Positions 36,156-48,800 of a stretch of DNA of 64,000 nt are shown here, in pieces; position 1 is the stretch's first letter; each line of letters opens with the position of its first letter. The stretch is from contig NC_089858.1 in assembly GCF_036373705.1 (NCBI RefSeq), positions 32,280,749 to 32,344,748 of the forward strand, given 5' to 3'. Source of the DNA: Amia ocellicauda. Lineage: Eukaryota > Chordata > Actinopteri > Amiiformes > Amiidae. A program made the position numbers and the translations under genes. The notes beneath the pieces are model-generated. The model did not search any database. It was given only the letters and a program-made list of their open reading frames with translations, and was not told where the DNA came from.

Positions 36156-39100
36156 TTAACTCTCGTTGGCAGTGACTGGAATTGGGTTGACATAAGCGGC
36201 TCCTTCCACGTCCTCTGCCCGTTTCCTCCGCACCTCTGCAGGGGGGCGGGGAGGGGGGTTTTGGGGAGGCTGTTTGATGCTCTCACCCTGTCGTTCTTTG
36301 GTCTCTGTCTGGGGCAAGATGGGCTCCCAGTGCTCACCCCTGATGGCAGCCTGCTAGGACAAACATCAGTATATGTTAATAAACGGAAATACAAACGTAT
36401 GCAACTGGCCCTGGAGACAATGGAGGACAAGATCGCAATCATGCCAGCCCAAACAAGCACCACGTTTTATACATTATCAAAAGTCTGGAGCAGTGACAGT
36501 GACTGTAACAGCCTTGTGTACACAATGATGTTACACCTTCATCTGCACAACTGTTACCTCTCCCATTGCCAAGATGTCATTCTCAAAAGCCTAGAGTCTG
36601 CTAAACAGGAATGCTAGACACGTTGAACCCTGGTTGTTGTTGATCCCTGGTCCTGCACAGTTATTGTCTTTGGTTTCTTTGGGCTTTCCAAGCCCTTAAT
36701 AACTTAATTGACTCAATGATGGGGCTTAATTGGTCAAAGTTCCCAAGACTTCAAGCTGTCCAGGAAAGAGGTTGGATACCACTCATCTAAGGAAAGTGAC
36801 ACTCACCGCCAAGTAGATCAGACTGGCGATGCCCAAACTAACACAGCCCAGGACCGTGGGCAGAATGAACCCTCCTGGCACTGAGAGACTGTGGGGAAGA
36901 GAACACGATGCAGGTCAAAAATGTTCACTTACTTTAATGTGAATTCCTAATACTTATAAGGCAGCACTGGAACACAGATCTATACATCTTCTTTGTGGTG
37001 GAGGAATAGCCACTTATAACACCCATTATCTATTGTCCAATGTAAATACAAAGGGCATTAATTGCTGTCTATGAAATGGAATAGTGTCTGTACTTCGACC
37101 TCCTCAGTATGCAGTGGATGTGTGGGAATTAGTGCAGTTACAGTTTGCTTTTCTATTCTAAACGGTTTCTATTTGTGCCACAAAAAATGTGCCTTAGAAC
37201 TGATAACATCAATAGCATCTGTGAAAAGCTGCAGTTGTGTGTGCTAATGCTTTCAGACACTACTGATTATGTCCAGATAGAGTAGGAGAGAGAAATGAAC
37301 AGAGCATGAACCAGAGCTTTTTAAATAAAGGTGTGGAGGAAGCTTCCTGGAAAATTATTCAAAAGCAATTTAGGATAAAAATCCCTTCCCGTAAGTGACA
37401 GCACAGTAGTGTATTGAGTAAGAAGTATTACAAACTTGCCATCAATCGGCGAGGGATTCTGTTACAGTATTACATAAACATAAAGAGGCATTAAAATGTA
37501 TTACAGATCACACACTGACTGAGTGTAACTTACACAGCATGTAGTACAGCTCTGACATAGTAGTTCTTAGTGACTGGGCCAAATGCCTTCACACAAACGG
37601 TCAGACACTGCTGACCCCTGAAAATAATTTTAAAGAAGCCATGTTAGATTTTTAAACATGAACTAGACATAAAATAGATACATAAAAAAACCCTCAAATT
37701 TTAGAAAAAGACTTACACAATAGTGTTTATCTCACACTTCAGTCATTGGAGTTTTTTTGTTTAAGGGCTGATCCTAGTTTCCTGTATATGTAGAAAGCTA
37801 TTTATTTCTTTATTTTAATAAATGTGAGACCTATTAGCAGACTACTGGGGAGAAGATCAGCTGGAAGTCCTATCAGGCGCTAATACTAACACTTTTTCTC
37901 TTCTGTGTCAGGACAATTGGCAAATCGCGGCCAGCACATCCTTGGGTTATGCAACCAGAGACTTTGTCGTCTATCTCACTTCAGTTTCTACACACACCAC
38001 TCTTATAGAAAAATAGGGTTTACAAATATACAGTCTAAGTAACATGCCTTTCATTTCACTTCTCATTGTTCAAATTCAGTTATAAAAGGACATAGGGGTG
38101 CTTCATGCTATGCTGCATGTGTGTGAACTTCACTCACGTCCTCTCCATGCTGGTGCCCTTGTTCAGCCTCTTGCCCCGCGGGTACTCCAGAAGGCAGATG
38201 AACACGCCCGCCGCACTGTGCTGCCAGTCAAGGAGTATAGCAATGCCACACAGCTATTCCACCAGCTCAGTTACACAGGACTGGGGAGTGCTTATATGAG
38301 GAGTGTCAGACCCCAGTCCTGGGGGGCCACAGTGTCTGCTGGGTTTCGTTCCAGCCCAGCCCTCTGCTCCTTAATTGGTCTAATTAAACAATTAACTGCA
38401 TTAATTGAACACTGCTCTCCAGACTCTGAAATGTTCTGTGGGTTCAGTGTTTTGAGTCATCAACAGATTGTACGGTATCAGCTATGAAAATACAATATAC
38501 AAATGTAAGATAAGCCTACCTGCAAAAATAATGACATTAATTAAGTAATAGGGAGCTGCTGCTGGAACAAAAACCAACAGACACTGCAGCCACCTGGGAC
38601 TGGAGTCTAAATATATAAAGCTGTTTTTCAGCAAAGAAATGAAGCATGAACTGTCTGAGTTAGTACTTCACCTCACCGCAGACTTCATCTCATTATTTGT
38701 TGTCCTTCTGTGTCCAAAAATAGAAACTCTTTAGTTTTCAGTGGGAAACTGACTATTCTAACATCATATTTTGGGGATTATGGTGTGGGTACCACCTAGA
38801 TTATGAGTTTAATGTTACAACAGATGCACTCTCTCTCAACATGTTGATGGAGTAATGCTTTACATTGGGGTAATACACTGTTCTTACCACAGCGACTCTG
38901 TTTTTTTATACAATACTTAAATGACACAAAACAGCTCACAGTCTCCTGCACAATTACTCTCCGACAATAATTAGGAGTGTCGTTCCTGGACGTATAATGC
39001 CCAAAATGATCGTTCTTTTTACAATCAAGGATCTTGCCAGGCAGTGTTTATTCTGTGTAACCTACAAGACAGTTTTACTACCTATACAGCAGTCTGATGT

Positions 39101-40113
39101 TATTTTAATTGCACGTCTTTCATCTCACACAGATTGTTATGGGCCATTCATAGATTTATAAAAGTCCAATGTTTAATCTGCAGATATATATACAGTTTTT
39201 ACAGAGATGTGCAGTGTAAGAGGAACTTGTTTGATTAACTTTCTTCCAAAACAGTGCAACCAAGCAGGTTCACAAAGAATTTAGCTACGTGACTTCCTGC
39301 AGTGCTATTCTTAAGAGTACACATTTAACACCATGCACCACCGTCACCAAACAGTTTTGTAGGGATCAGATCAGTTTTTGTACTGTATCTCAGTTTTGCT
39401 TGAACCACCATAGTTCAGAAAAGAGCCCAGGTGCAAGAGATGAGTATGTTATATATTATAAGTATACTAAAACATACTTATAGTGTATAGAACTGAACTT
39501 CTCACTTATAACAGTTGCTTAGGTTCTCTCCTAAAAAGCTGTTTTGAGATCATCTGGCAGGATTATTGTGTTAAAATGAAAGGATACACTCCGTAGGCGG
39601 CAAACTGCCATCCCCTGAACTGCCCAGCGACCCCAACAATGCCGCCGGTTAGCAGAACTGAAACAGAGAAGTTTAAAATGGCAACTATTACAGCAACAAG
39701 CCTTCATGCAAGAAACACTGTGACATTAGCATCAGCCTGGACGGTAGACAGATAGAGGAAGTCCACAAATAATACATGTAAAAGTGTTCAAACCCTTAAA
39801 ACTGACACTGGCACATCACATAACATCAGACTAATCTAAGCGTGTGTAAGGATGTGTGACTTATTTTCACCTATTCAATGATCACAGATTCTACACTTCG
39901 ACGTCTATGCATTTAATTCATATTTTGGATGAAACTTGCTCAACCAGCAAATGGGAAACGATAGCAGCAGAATACGTCTGGGCACTAGATATTAAAATAA
40001 TGTGTTAAAAGCGTCGTCTTTACAGTAAGTGCAGTAACTGTGTGAAGTGACTTACTGAGCCCCGCCGCTAGCGCCTGTTCATTCGCCCACATAGCCCACT
40101 CGATCTGCCCCAT
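36156..40113 (-). CDS. CYBA: Cytochrome b-245 light chain (p22-phox), copy 2, six exons
   Basis: Same gene as at 12592-16549, shifted by 23564 bases. Exons: 40056-40113, 39588-39657, 38138-38215, 37534-37617, 36807-36888, 36156-36350. All splice sites, phases, the start MGQIEWAMWANEQAL, the YPRGKR loop, His95 and the proline-rich QPPQNPPPRPP are unchanged, and I found no coding difference from copy 1. This copy lies next to MVD (CYBA start to MVD stop about 2.7 kb, same strand), which is the conserved arrangement, so it is the positional orthologue. Copy 1 would then be the derived tandem copy, unless one of the two is an assembly duplicate of the other allele. Confidence 0.96.
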
Positions 40114-40737
40114 GCCAGCTATCCAGATGTCCAATCAAAAAAGAAAATCGTCGCAGTTCAGACCAAGACTACTCCTGCTTTGTGTTTTGTTATTTCACCC
40201 ATATGATGCTTCCGTGCTGCAACCCTGTAGGTATTTGTAGGAGGAAGAAAAAGCACAAAAAATACAGCTGCCTCCGCCTTGCGTCATTTCCGCCTGCTTT
40301 ACATATGAGCACATGAACAATTTGCAGAAGTAAACCATTCTTCCTCCTTTCCTGCACAAAGACGTGTAGTTGACACTAGAATAAGTTAATCGCTATGAAG
40401 TCTTAACTGGCTTCTGCACATTTGGTGAACGAATGCTCATTTAAGTGCTTTGAAACATTATTTAAATCTCTTGTAACATGTCACTAGCAGCAAGACTAAG
40501 AATGTATTCCCTATAATGCACAGATACACAGGTTTGACTATTTTTTGTTATATTATAGATGATGTTCTTATAGATCTACATTTCCTGCTTTTAAGCTTGC
40601 AATTCCAAACATCCACTACATTTCAGATATGGTTTGTGAGGCTACAGTACTGGGAACCACCCACTAAGGGGAAACCTGTACAAATACAGATGAGGAAATA
40701 TTTAACATCATATACAAAAAAAAAATATATAGAACTA

Positions 40738-41958
40738 CACTCACCTAAAGGATTATTAGGAACACCAGACTAATACTGTGTTTGACCCCCTTTCGCCTTC
40801 AGAACTGCCTTAATTCTACGTGGCATTGATTCAACAAGGTGCTGAAAGCATTCTTTAGAAATGTTGGCCCATATTGATAGGATAGCATCTTGCAGTTGAT
40901 GGAGATTTGTGGGATGCACATCCAGGGCATGAAGCTCCCGTTCCACCACATCCCAAAGATGCTCTATCGGGTTGAGATCTGGTGACTGTGGGGGCCAGTT
41001 TAGTACAGTGAACTCATTGTCATGTTCAAGAAACCAATTTGAAATGATTCGACCTTTGTGACATGGTGCATTATCCTGCTGGAAGTAGCCATCAGAGGAT
41101 GGGTACATGGTGGTCATAAAGGGATGGACATGGTCAGAAACAATGCTCAGGTAGGCCGTGGCATTTAAACGATGCCCAATTGGCACTAAGGGGCTTAAAG
41201 TGTGCCAAGAAAACATCCCCCACACCATTACACCACCACCACCAGCCTGCACAGTGGTAACAAGGCATGATGGATCCATGTTCTCATTCTGTTTACGCCA
41301 AATTCTGACTCTACCATCTGAATGTCTCAACAGAAATCGAGACTCATCAGACCAGGCAACATTTTTCCAGTCTTCAACTGTCCAATTTTGGTGAGCTTGT
41401 GCAAATTGTAGCCTCTTTTTCCTATTTGTAGTGGAGATGAGTGGTACCCGGTGGGGTCTTCTGCTGTTGTAGCCCATCCGCCTCAAGGTTGTACGTGTTG
41501 TGGCTTCACAAATGCTTTGCTGCATACCTCGGTTGTAACGAGTGGTTATTTCAGTCAAAGTTGCTCTTCGATCAGCTTGAATCAGTCGGCCCATTCTCCT
41601 CTGACCTCTAGCATCAACAAGGCATTTTCGCCCACAGGACTGCCGCATACTGGATGTTTTTCCCTTTTCACACCATTCTTTGTAAACCCTAGAAATGGTT
41701 GTGCGTGAAAATCCCAGTAACTGAGCAGATTGTGAAATACTCAGACCGGCCCGTCTGGCACCAACAACCATGCCACGCTCAAAATTGCTTAAATCACCTT
41801 TCTTTCCCATTCAGACATTCAGTTTGGAGTTCAGGAGATTGTCTTGACCAGGACCACACCCCTAAATGCATTGAAGCAACTGCCATGTGATTGGTTGGTT
41901 AGATAATTGCATTAATGAGAAATTGAACAGGTGTTCCTAATAATCCTTTAGGTGAGTG
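40738..41958 (-). mobile_element. Tc1-like transposon, 1221-bp DD36E family, copy 3 (intact frame)
   Basis: Perfect-looking ends CACTCACCTAAAGGATTA and inverse. TA duplication is at 40736-40737 and 41959-41960. Same length as the other two copies. It lies about 60 bp past the right edge of the CYBA duplication and about 120 bp from the MVD polyadenylation signal. Confidence 0.97.
40770..41810 (-). CDS. Tc1-like transposase, 346 residues, intact
   Basis: Same organisation as the 23084 protein: helix-turn-helix DNA-binding half, Asp155, Asp246 and Glu283 (36-residue spacing), glycine-rich GGGGVMVWGMFS. It has Gln141 and Asn150, which agree with the nonsense copy at 6348, so these are probably the family consensus residues. 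Arg to His at ERELHALD and Val to Ala near the C-terminus (VLKAKGG) separate it from the 23084 copy. No internal stop. With its apparently perfect terminal repeats, this is the best candidate for a functional element in the window. Confidence 0.95.
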   Translation of the reverse strand: MGKKGDLSNFERGMVVGARRAGLSISQSAQLLGFSRTTISRVYKEWCEKGKTSSMRQSCGRKCLVDARGQRRMGRLIQADRRATLTEITTRYNRGMQQSICEATTRTTLRRMGYNSRRPHRVPLISTTNRKKRLQFAQAHQNWTVEDWKNVAWSDESRFLLRHSDGRVRIWRKQNENMDPSCLVTTVQAGGGGVMVWGMFSWHTLSPLVPIGHRLNATAYLSIVSDHVHPFMTTMYPSSDGYFQQDNAPCHKGRIISNWFLEHDNEFTVLNWPPQSPDLNPIEHLWDVVERELHALDVHPTNLHQLQDAILSIWANISKECFQHLVESMPRRIKAVLKAKGGQTQY

Positions 41959-42077
41959 TATATACTAAAACAAACTAATCTACATAACGCCAAACAATGC
42001 TTTTGAAACTGAAAAGGGATTCAATACATATAGTCGTGTAAAAAAAGAAATAAAGAGACAGTGAAATTACAAAACTT

Positions 42078-42083
42078 TTTATT
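42078..42083 (-). terminator. Probable MVD polyadenylation signal
   Basis: AATAAA on the minus strand, about 740 bases 3' of the MVD stop codon, the first canonical signal I noticed in that direction. Upstream 3' UTR sequence (42084-42821) shows no other feature. Confidence 0.5.
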
Positions 42084-42821
42084 TCAGAGGCAATTAGCAG
42101 GCAAGGCACAGCAAAGTTATTTACATGTCTTCTACACTATACAGATGTCCTGCCTACAGAAAACATGTAGCACCTCAAATAAATACTTCAACATACAAAG
42201 ATGGTCATATTAAAGGTGTATACCTCAGCATTCTCTGGAAAATTACTTTACAGATGCCAGTATAGTATAGTATACAGTATAGTAAATTAAAACATTTATT
42301 CTATAAATAGTTTCAGAAAATCAGTTGGAAACAGAAAAGTGTAGGAACATCTGCAATAGAGCCCATAGTTTTGAAAGTCTTCCACTTTGTGTATAGAATG
42401 CTTTTCGGAGCCAACAGATGTGCAAATCCAAAGTCTGGTCACAATCTCTCGATTTGCATTCCATCCATTTCTACTCCATTTTAACCGACAGCTGATGTGA
42501 CACACTGATGATAAATTATAAATATAATTGCAGATTCAAGCAGTCTCCTCAATTCCTCTACAAACACAATTTTTTAAACTCCACATTACAAATGGTATAA
42601 TAGTTTAGGACAGTGCCTGCCACAAATTATTGTATTCAAATATCTCATAAAATATACATGAATTGTCCGATTGTGTGTGTGGAGGGGGGGAGCTGGAGAA
42701 TACTGGGGTAACTGTTTATCAACCATCATGGCTATAATTAATTTCCTGATACTTTGTTTGACGTATTCTGTGCTTCCTACTGGCCCAGAGCTGCTGGGTA
42801 TTCTTTGTTGATGGTCTATGA

Positions 42822-45800
42822 TCAAACCGTTTGCTTGGGTAATCCATCTGCTCCCAAAAGATGGAGGCTGGGCTCTTCCACCATGCAAGGACCTGGGCCT
42901 GCCTAAGAGAAACATAGAAAATAGTTTCTGGTTTTAGTGGCATGGAATTGCATTTGTAAGGGGTTTCAGAAATGCTCAGCAGACACTGCTCACAAATGTA
43001 ACAAGTTTATTACAAACAAAACACACACAGGATAACCTAAAGTTTTCCGCTTGTGTGAGGTGGAGTAAAGAACTAAATATCGTGAGTAAGGGACAAAGGA
43101 CAATGGGTTGGCGTTTGAAATCCAATCATACAAACAATTAACATATACATGAGTTTATTTATTACTTTTGCAGTTGCGTGTGGTTCCTGATTTTCATGTG
43201 CTACGTGGTTTGAAACGAAGGATGACTGGCCAAATGGTTATCACCCTTTATTGGTGATCAGTATAGCCCAGTGCTTGCAAACCCCCCAATCAAATACCTG
43301 TGTTTAAAAAACTAAGAAAATAGCTATATACATTCCCAATGAAACAAATAAAAGTATCCCGCTACATAAATACATTTGTACATATAAACTAATTACATTA
43401 CATTACAAACATGAGGAAATTGACAACAACAGTAACAATATGAAGACAATCATAAAAGTCAAATTTCCCACTACACATATCTGACACTTTGCAATCCCCA
43501 TTCCCCTTTCTCAAACATTTAATTACCCCTTTAACATCCAATCATTCTACCTTTGTGTTGATGATGTAGCTGATTCCTTTGGGAGTGGGCTCCACTGCAA
43601 TGGCAGTTTTCACCTCCTCAGACAGAGACACTGGGCTCACAGACAGACCCTTGAGGAACCTGATGAGACAGAGACTACTGTAATTGCATGGAGATGGATA
43701 CTGTATCAAAGTACATTTAAATGAGAACAGTGGTGCTCTCTGGTCCTCTAGTGCTTAAGTGTCATCTGATTTTATTCTACAACAGCTCTCAGTTTGCTGT
43801 TTAAATTAATTACTTGCTAAACTGGACCAGTTTGATATTTGCACACGTTTTTAACCCTCTTGATCAAATTAGTATTTTGGAGCCCTGGGCTGGATTGAAA
43901 CCAGTTTTATTCATTCATTTTAAATTGTGTGTTGCTGGTTAGCACATTAGAAAGTAGAGACCCAGAGTTTTCACATCCCTCTCTATCCCTTTCCTAGAGG
44001 AGAGTCAGACCTTTGTCCCATGATAGAGCGCATCATGGATAGGTTACGTAATCTCTTCTACTCACTGGCTTTGATCCACAGTCCCCCAAGTTTAGTCACT
44101 TTTGAAAACTGAGATCCAGAGATTTCAATTGCTATCACAAAGTTCTACACCCCTTTCCTATGCATTACAGCAGCTTGCAGTCAGTCCTCTGTGCCAGTGT
44201 GCATATTAGATAGGATACACATGGCACTCTCTGGCTTAGTTCCACAAACACACGAGTCTGGACTTGCTTGAAAGTGCAGGATAATAACTGTCTAATGGTA
44301 TTGTGTATGCTTCCCATTAAAACAAATTGAAGTAATTGAAAACAAGCTGATATTGCTTTGAAAAGCATTATGTCTCAAAAAGGCAACTCATTATTTAAGG
44401 GATCTGGAACATTTATTGGTAGGATGCCCTTGAAGTTGGCCAACCAGAAGGGCATATAAAGTCTCTTTAAATCACTAATCACCCGAGAAAGGGTTCAATG
44501 TTTTATTATATAAATAATTACTTAAATTGTATAGGTCTTCTTGTACACAAAGCAACAAACATGGCCAAAAAAGGTAACCTTGATCTAGAAAGGGTATGAA
44601 CAAACATCTAGACAAGTGTAGTGTCTTATAAGCGTCTCTAAAATGGGTCCACCCCTCACCAAACTCTACAGTACAGCGTAGTAGAGATGGAGCTTGGTTC
44701 AGAAGATCTACATGGTCTTCTGATTTTGTTATATAACAGACCTTAATGAATAGATTGCATTAAGGATTATGGATTGCAATAAATTGCATTATGGAGTGAA
44801 AAATTACCTCCTGCTCAATTTGTTGTTAGTAAATAAGTCAAAGAAGTACACAAATCTGCAGGATTGTGCTTTCTCCACAATCAGGGTTGACCACCTCTGG
44901 TTAACACACTCACACTTTGTACACGTTAATGCTCAGACATAAATAAATCAAATTCGGTGAAATAGATAATGCTGGTCTAGCACAGCAGTCAGTGAAAGTT
45001 CCCTTCTGCTACTTGACCCTTGACCTCTGTGCTGTGTTTCTGGCTCTGGGTGGAGAGTGTCAGGAACTCACTGTCCTCCATTGTTTTCCGGGGGGAAGAA
45101 GTGCTTGACCACCTGCACAAACTCATCCACGTGCTCCTCCAGTGTGTAGATCACAGCATTGGGGCCGGCATCAAATGTGTATGCTACCTGGTGGGGGGGT
45201 ATAGTAATGTATAGTAAAACTATTGTCCTGTCTCAATACTAGCCACCAAGATTTAAACAAATCATTGATGCCCAAAATGTAAAAAAAAACAACACTCAAT
45301 TTAATGCAGATTTAAATGTAGAAGAGAGCAGCTTTCAGTGCCAAAGTCGTCGTTTTGTTTTTACTCAAATTAAATCTATTTGATTTCAAGAAATAGCAGT
45401 GAATTTTCTGCCCCCGGTGTTTTCCTTATTTCAAACACACACACATTTAAATGTTTCACATCCCCTTTTACACCTCCATGTTACCAAATCAGTTTGAACA
45501 GTCACACTACAGTGACCAGAAAGAGAACACTTTAGCAACAGTATAAACCACCCTTGAAAATGTCAGACTCAATCACACTGCAAAAGGGAAGTTGAAACAC
45601 CTGACACACACAACACATGCTTAAAAATACAAAATAATTCTGCCTCCAGATACAGTCATAGGAACAGTTGCTTTTCCAGTAGTGTAAAGAATAATACTTC
45701 AGAAAATTGGTTATATTCATACAGTAAACGAATAGACTAATAGAACATCTTGCACATTGCATTGCTAGTAGCTAATCAGTCCTGGTATCAGACATCCAGT

Positions 45801-48800
45801 AAGTTCAACTACAGTGTATTGAATAGGTTAGGTCTTAAGTTGACCATTAACAGTTTAACATTTGCCTTCTTCTAATCAAAAACAAGACGACAATTGAAAA
45901 CAGCTTCAGAAATTGCATCAGAAATGATAGCTCATATCATTACATATGTATTTCAGGTGCGTATTTGGTTTTCCAATTCCGTTAAGTTGCATAGGAAGGT
46001 TTATCATCAAAATGAGGTAGGTGAACTGTAGCCTACTTGTTTGTAATAGGTTTATATTCAAGTTGACCAAAACATAACAGTATAGGCATAGATTTTGTTC
46101 AATAGAGTGAAAGAATCACAAACTCCACTTCAAATGTGACATTGATAAAAAGAACAAGGAAACAAAAACTGCAGAGCATTGATAGTGTGGCTCTTCCAGA
46201 ACACAATATATATGGTCTATCCATTTTAAGTGAACCACTATCAAGAAAAGATCTGAATATTTCACAAAATGTCTACAGAGAAATGTCCTTTTCTGTTCTA
46301 TTCTGTGACTGAATACAAGGCATCATTTTAACAATATGACCCACAGTAGCCATGTCCCAGACTCCATCGTCAGACCCTTCTCCCATCTTCCCAGCCCGAC
46401 TCGACCTGACCGGTCCTGTCCTACCATGCCCTGAAGCATGTTATCCTCATCCCCTTTCTTAACATGTAAATATAAATAAAGACAGCAGACATTGGGTTAA
46501 CTTAAAACCTGGTGTTGTCCGTGTGACTTTCTTGTATTGTTTATTTTCTCCAGATAGGTAATTTTGTTCCATTTTTAAACAAGAATAATATAACTGATCT
46601 GAATATGTACCAGATGGTATGTTTTTTTATTTAATTCCAACTACCCCATTTTCCTTAACTGCTTAACTGGACATGTATCACCACTTCCTATACTAAAGAT
46701 ATGAAGTGATGGAGTAAACATGCTGCAACATGGCTCTCAGTGACAGGAATGTCATAACCCAAATATTGAGTTGACTCCCGTTTAAGTTTCTTGCCCTTCC
46801 TGAGGACCCCTGCTCTTACCCGGGTGTGTCCATAGTGCGCGTTGTAGCAGTGCACCATCCTGATGATGCGATGAGACACGTCATTCAGGTAGAAGATGGG
46901 GGGGTAGGTGTCCAGGCAGGTGGCATGGAACTGGTTGCTGTCCTTCATGGTCAGCTCTCCAAACGCGGCGAAGTCCCGCTGGCGGATGGCACTTATCATC
47001 TCAGTCATCCTTCCAGGAACCACAGAGTCGGCCCGGTGCTGCAGAGCAGAGGGACATGCTGACCTCATCAGCCTCTTGTAACATTACTCAATCACTGGTG
47101 CTTTTAGACCTGAATCATTAGGTCATAGGTCACTCAAGACATTTAAATAATCAATTAACAAAGTCTTCAAATATAGTCCCTGAGAGTTTGCCTACTAGCC
47201 TACATTCAAAACTACATTGGATTGGGGCTCTTCAGGAGCAGGTTGAGACCACTGCCGTAGAACGCTTCGATACATGTTGATGCTGACCTTATATGCGCCT
47301 TGACAACAATTAAGGTATGTTTTAATCTCAGAGCCCCAGTGATCCTATAGTGAAATGATAATACAGGGCTGTCCTGATACCCTGAAAGCCTGTGCCCACC
47401 AGCTGTTTTTGAAAGACTAGTTTGTTAGCTTAGGAAATAGTATTTCTTAACCCACAAGTACCTATATATAATAGGATATAACAAATTTAAGAAAGCAAAA
47501 ACAAAAAAAATCATAAAAGTAGTTATAATTATATACTGGTACTGACATTTCCAACTCTTACACTATTTATAGATTAGTGACATCGAAACCACTGAATATT
47601 GTCAATATTTGGAAAACTGACTGCACAAGAAAATACTAACACAGATTTTCAGTAGTGCTAAAAATTTTAGACAGGATTACACATTTTGTTTCTTGCATTG
47701 TATGGATAAATTAAGCCTGCTGAAAAACAGACCCATAAAGACACTGACTTTTTCATACTGTACAGTACCGTGAGAAGGCTGACATATAGAAATGACTGAC
47801 AGATTGATAAAAGGCTCCCTGTACCTTTAGAAGTAGGCTGGTCTCCACGCTCGTATGCATACCTGCCGTACTTCCGACTGGTTTACGCTCCGCACTCACC
47901 TACAGATCCCGGAGAGAAACACCAATGAAATACGTCTGCTCAGGAACTTGGAAACACATTTAGACAGACATGGCAAGGTAAGGGAATTGAATCTCACAAT
48001 GAGAATCTATCGGCACAACACTGTAAATCTAGGGGGGTTGCCAGTTCAGATGCAGGCTATGACACTTGTGGCTGGGAGGTCTTGGTGGTGCCATTAAACA
48101 TATTCCTTGTAATTAAGTTTCCTATAGACATTCTTACAAAGCCCACATTAAATCTCTGATGCACCAACTACTAACAACACTAGATATTGATATTGTTACC
48201 TTTATACGCCATATTTGTAGAAAATGTTAGAATTTCTAAAACTACGTGAGACTACGTGGTCAGAGGATAAATAACGAAAATAGAAGATGAAGAATAAGAC
48301 AAACAGATTGGAATTAAATGGAGATGGAAAGTAAATGTTTAATTTCAAATTTAAAACACTGAACGAGGACATTAGGAGGCAGGAGGCCACTGCTCACCAC
48401 CAGAATTAACACGCGTAGCTCCGGCCAGTGAGATTCAGCCTCCACCTGCTCCGCCACGCTGTCCTTCCCATCAGTCCGCTCTCCCATGCGCCACTGCACA
48501 AAGCCCCCATACATACTGCGGCACGCACTGCCCGAGCCCTGCCGCGCCACTTCCGACAGCTCGCCCTCCACCCCGTACAGCCGGGCCAATGTGTACACTG
48601 GACAACAGGGGGGGAGAGTGCATTTATTGAGAAGAAACACAGTATTTAACATTTAAAAGGTTGTTAGGAAAGATGCAATATTGTATTATTGCCAATTTAA
48701 GTTAATAATAATGCTTGACACAATATGACTATTTATTATATACCTTAGCAGACGTCCTTATCCAGGGAGACTTACAATTGTTACAATACATCAGTTTTTG

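Larger units (their letters stand above)
31126..40676. repeat. Segmental duplication, copy 2 (contains CYBA)
   Basis: Matches 9006-17112. It is longer because of a 1.15-kb truncated Tc1-like element with adjoining TG/TA runs (33748-34996) and about 230 bp at 35255-35490 absent from copy 1. The CA tract at 32136-32187 is nearly twice as long as in copy 1, and the C tract at 32713 is shorter. From about 36000 to 40676 the match is almost perfect and free of length changes. Confidence 0.95.

Noticed and set aside
46826-47062. 78-codon plus-strand frame
   Set aside because: Antisense of MVD exon 7.
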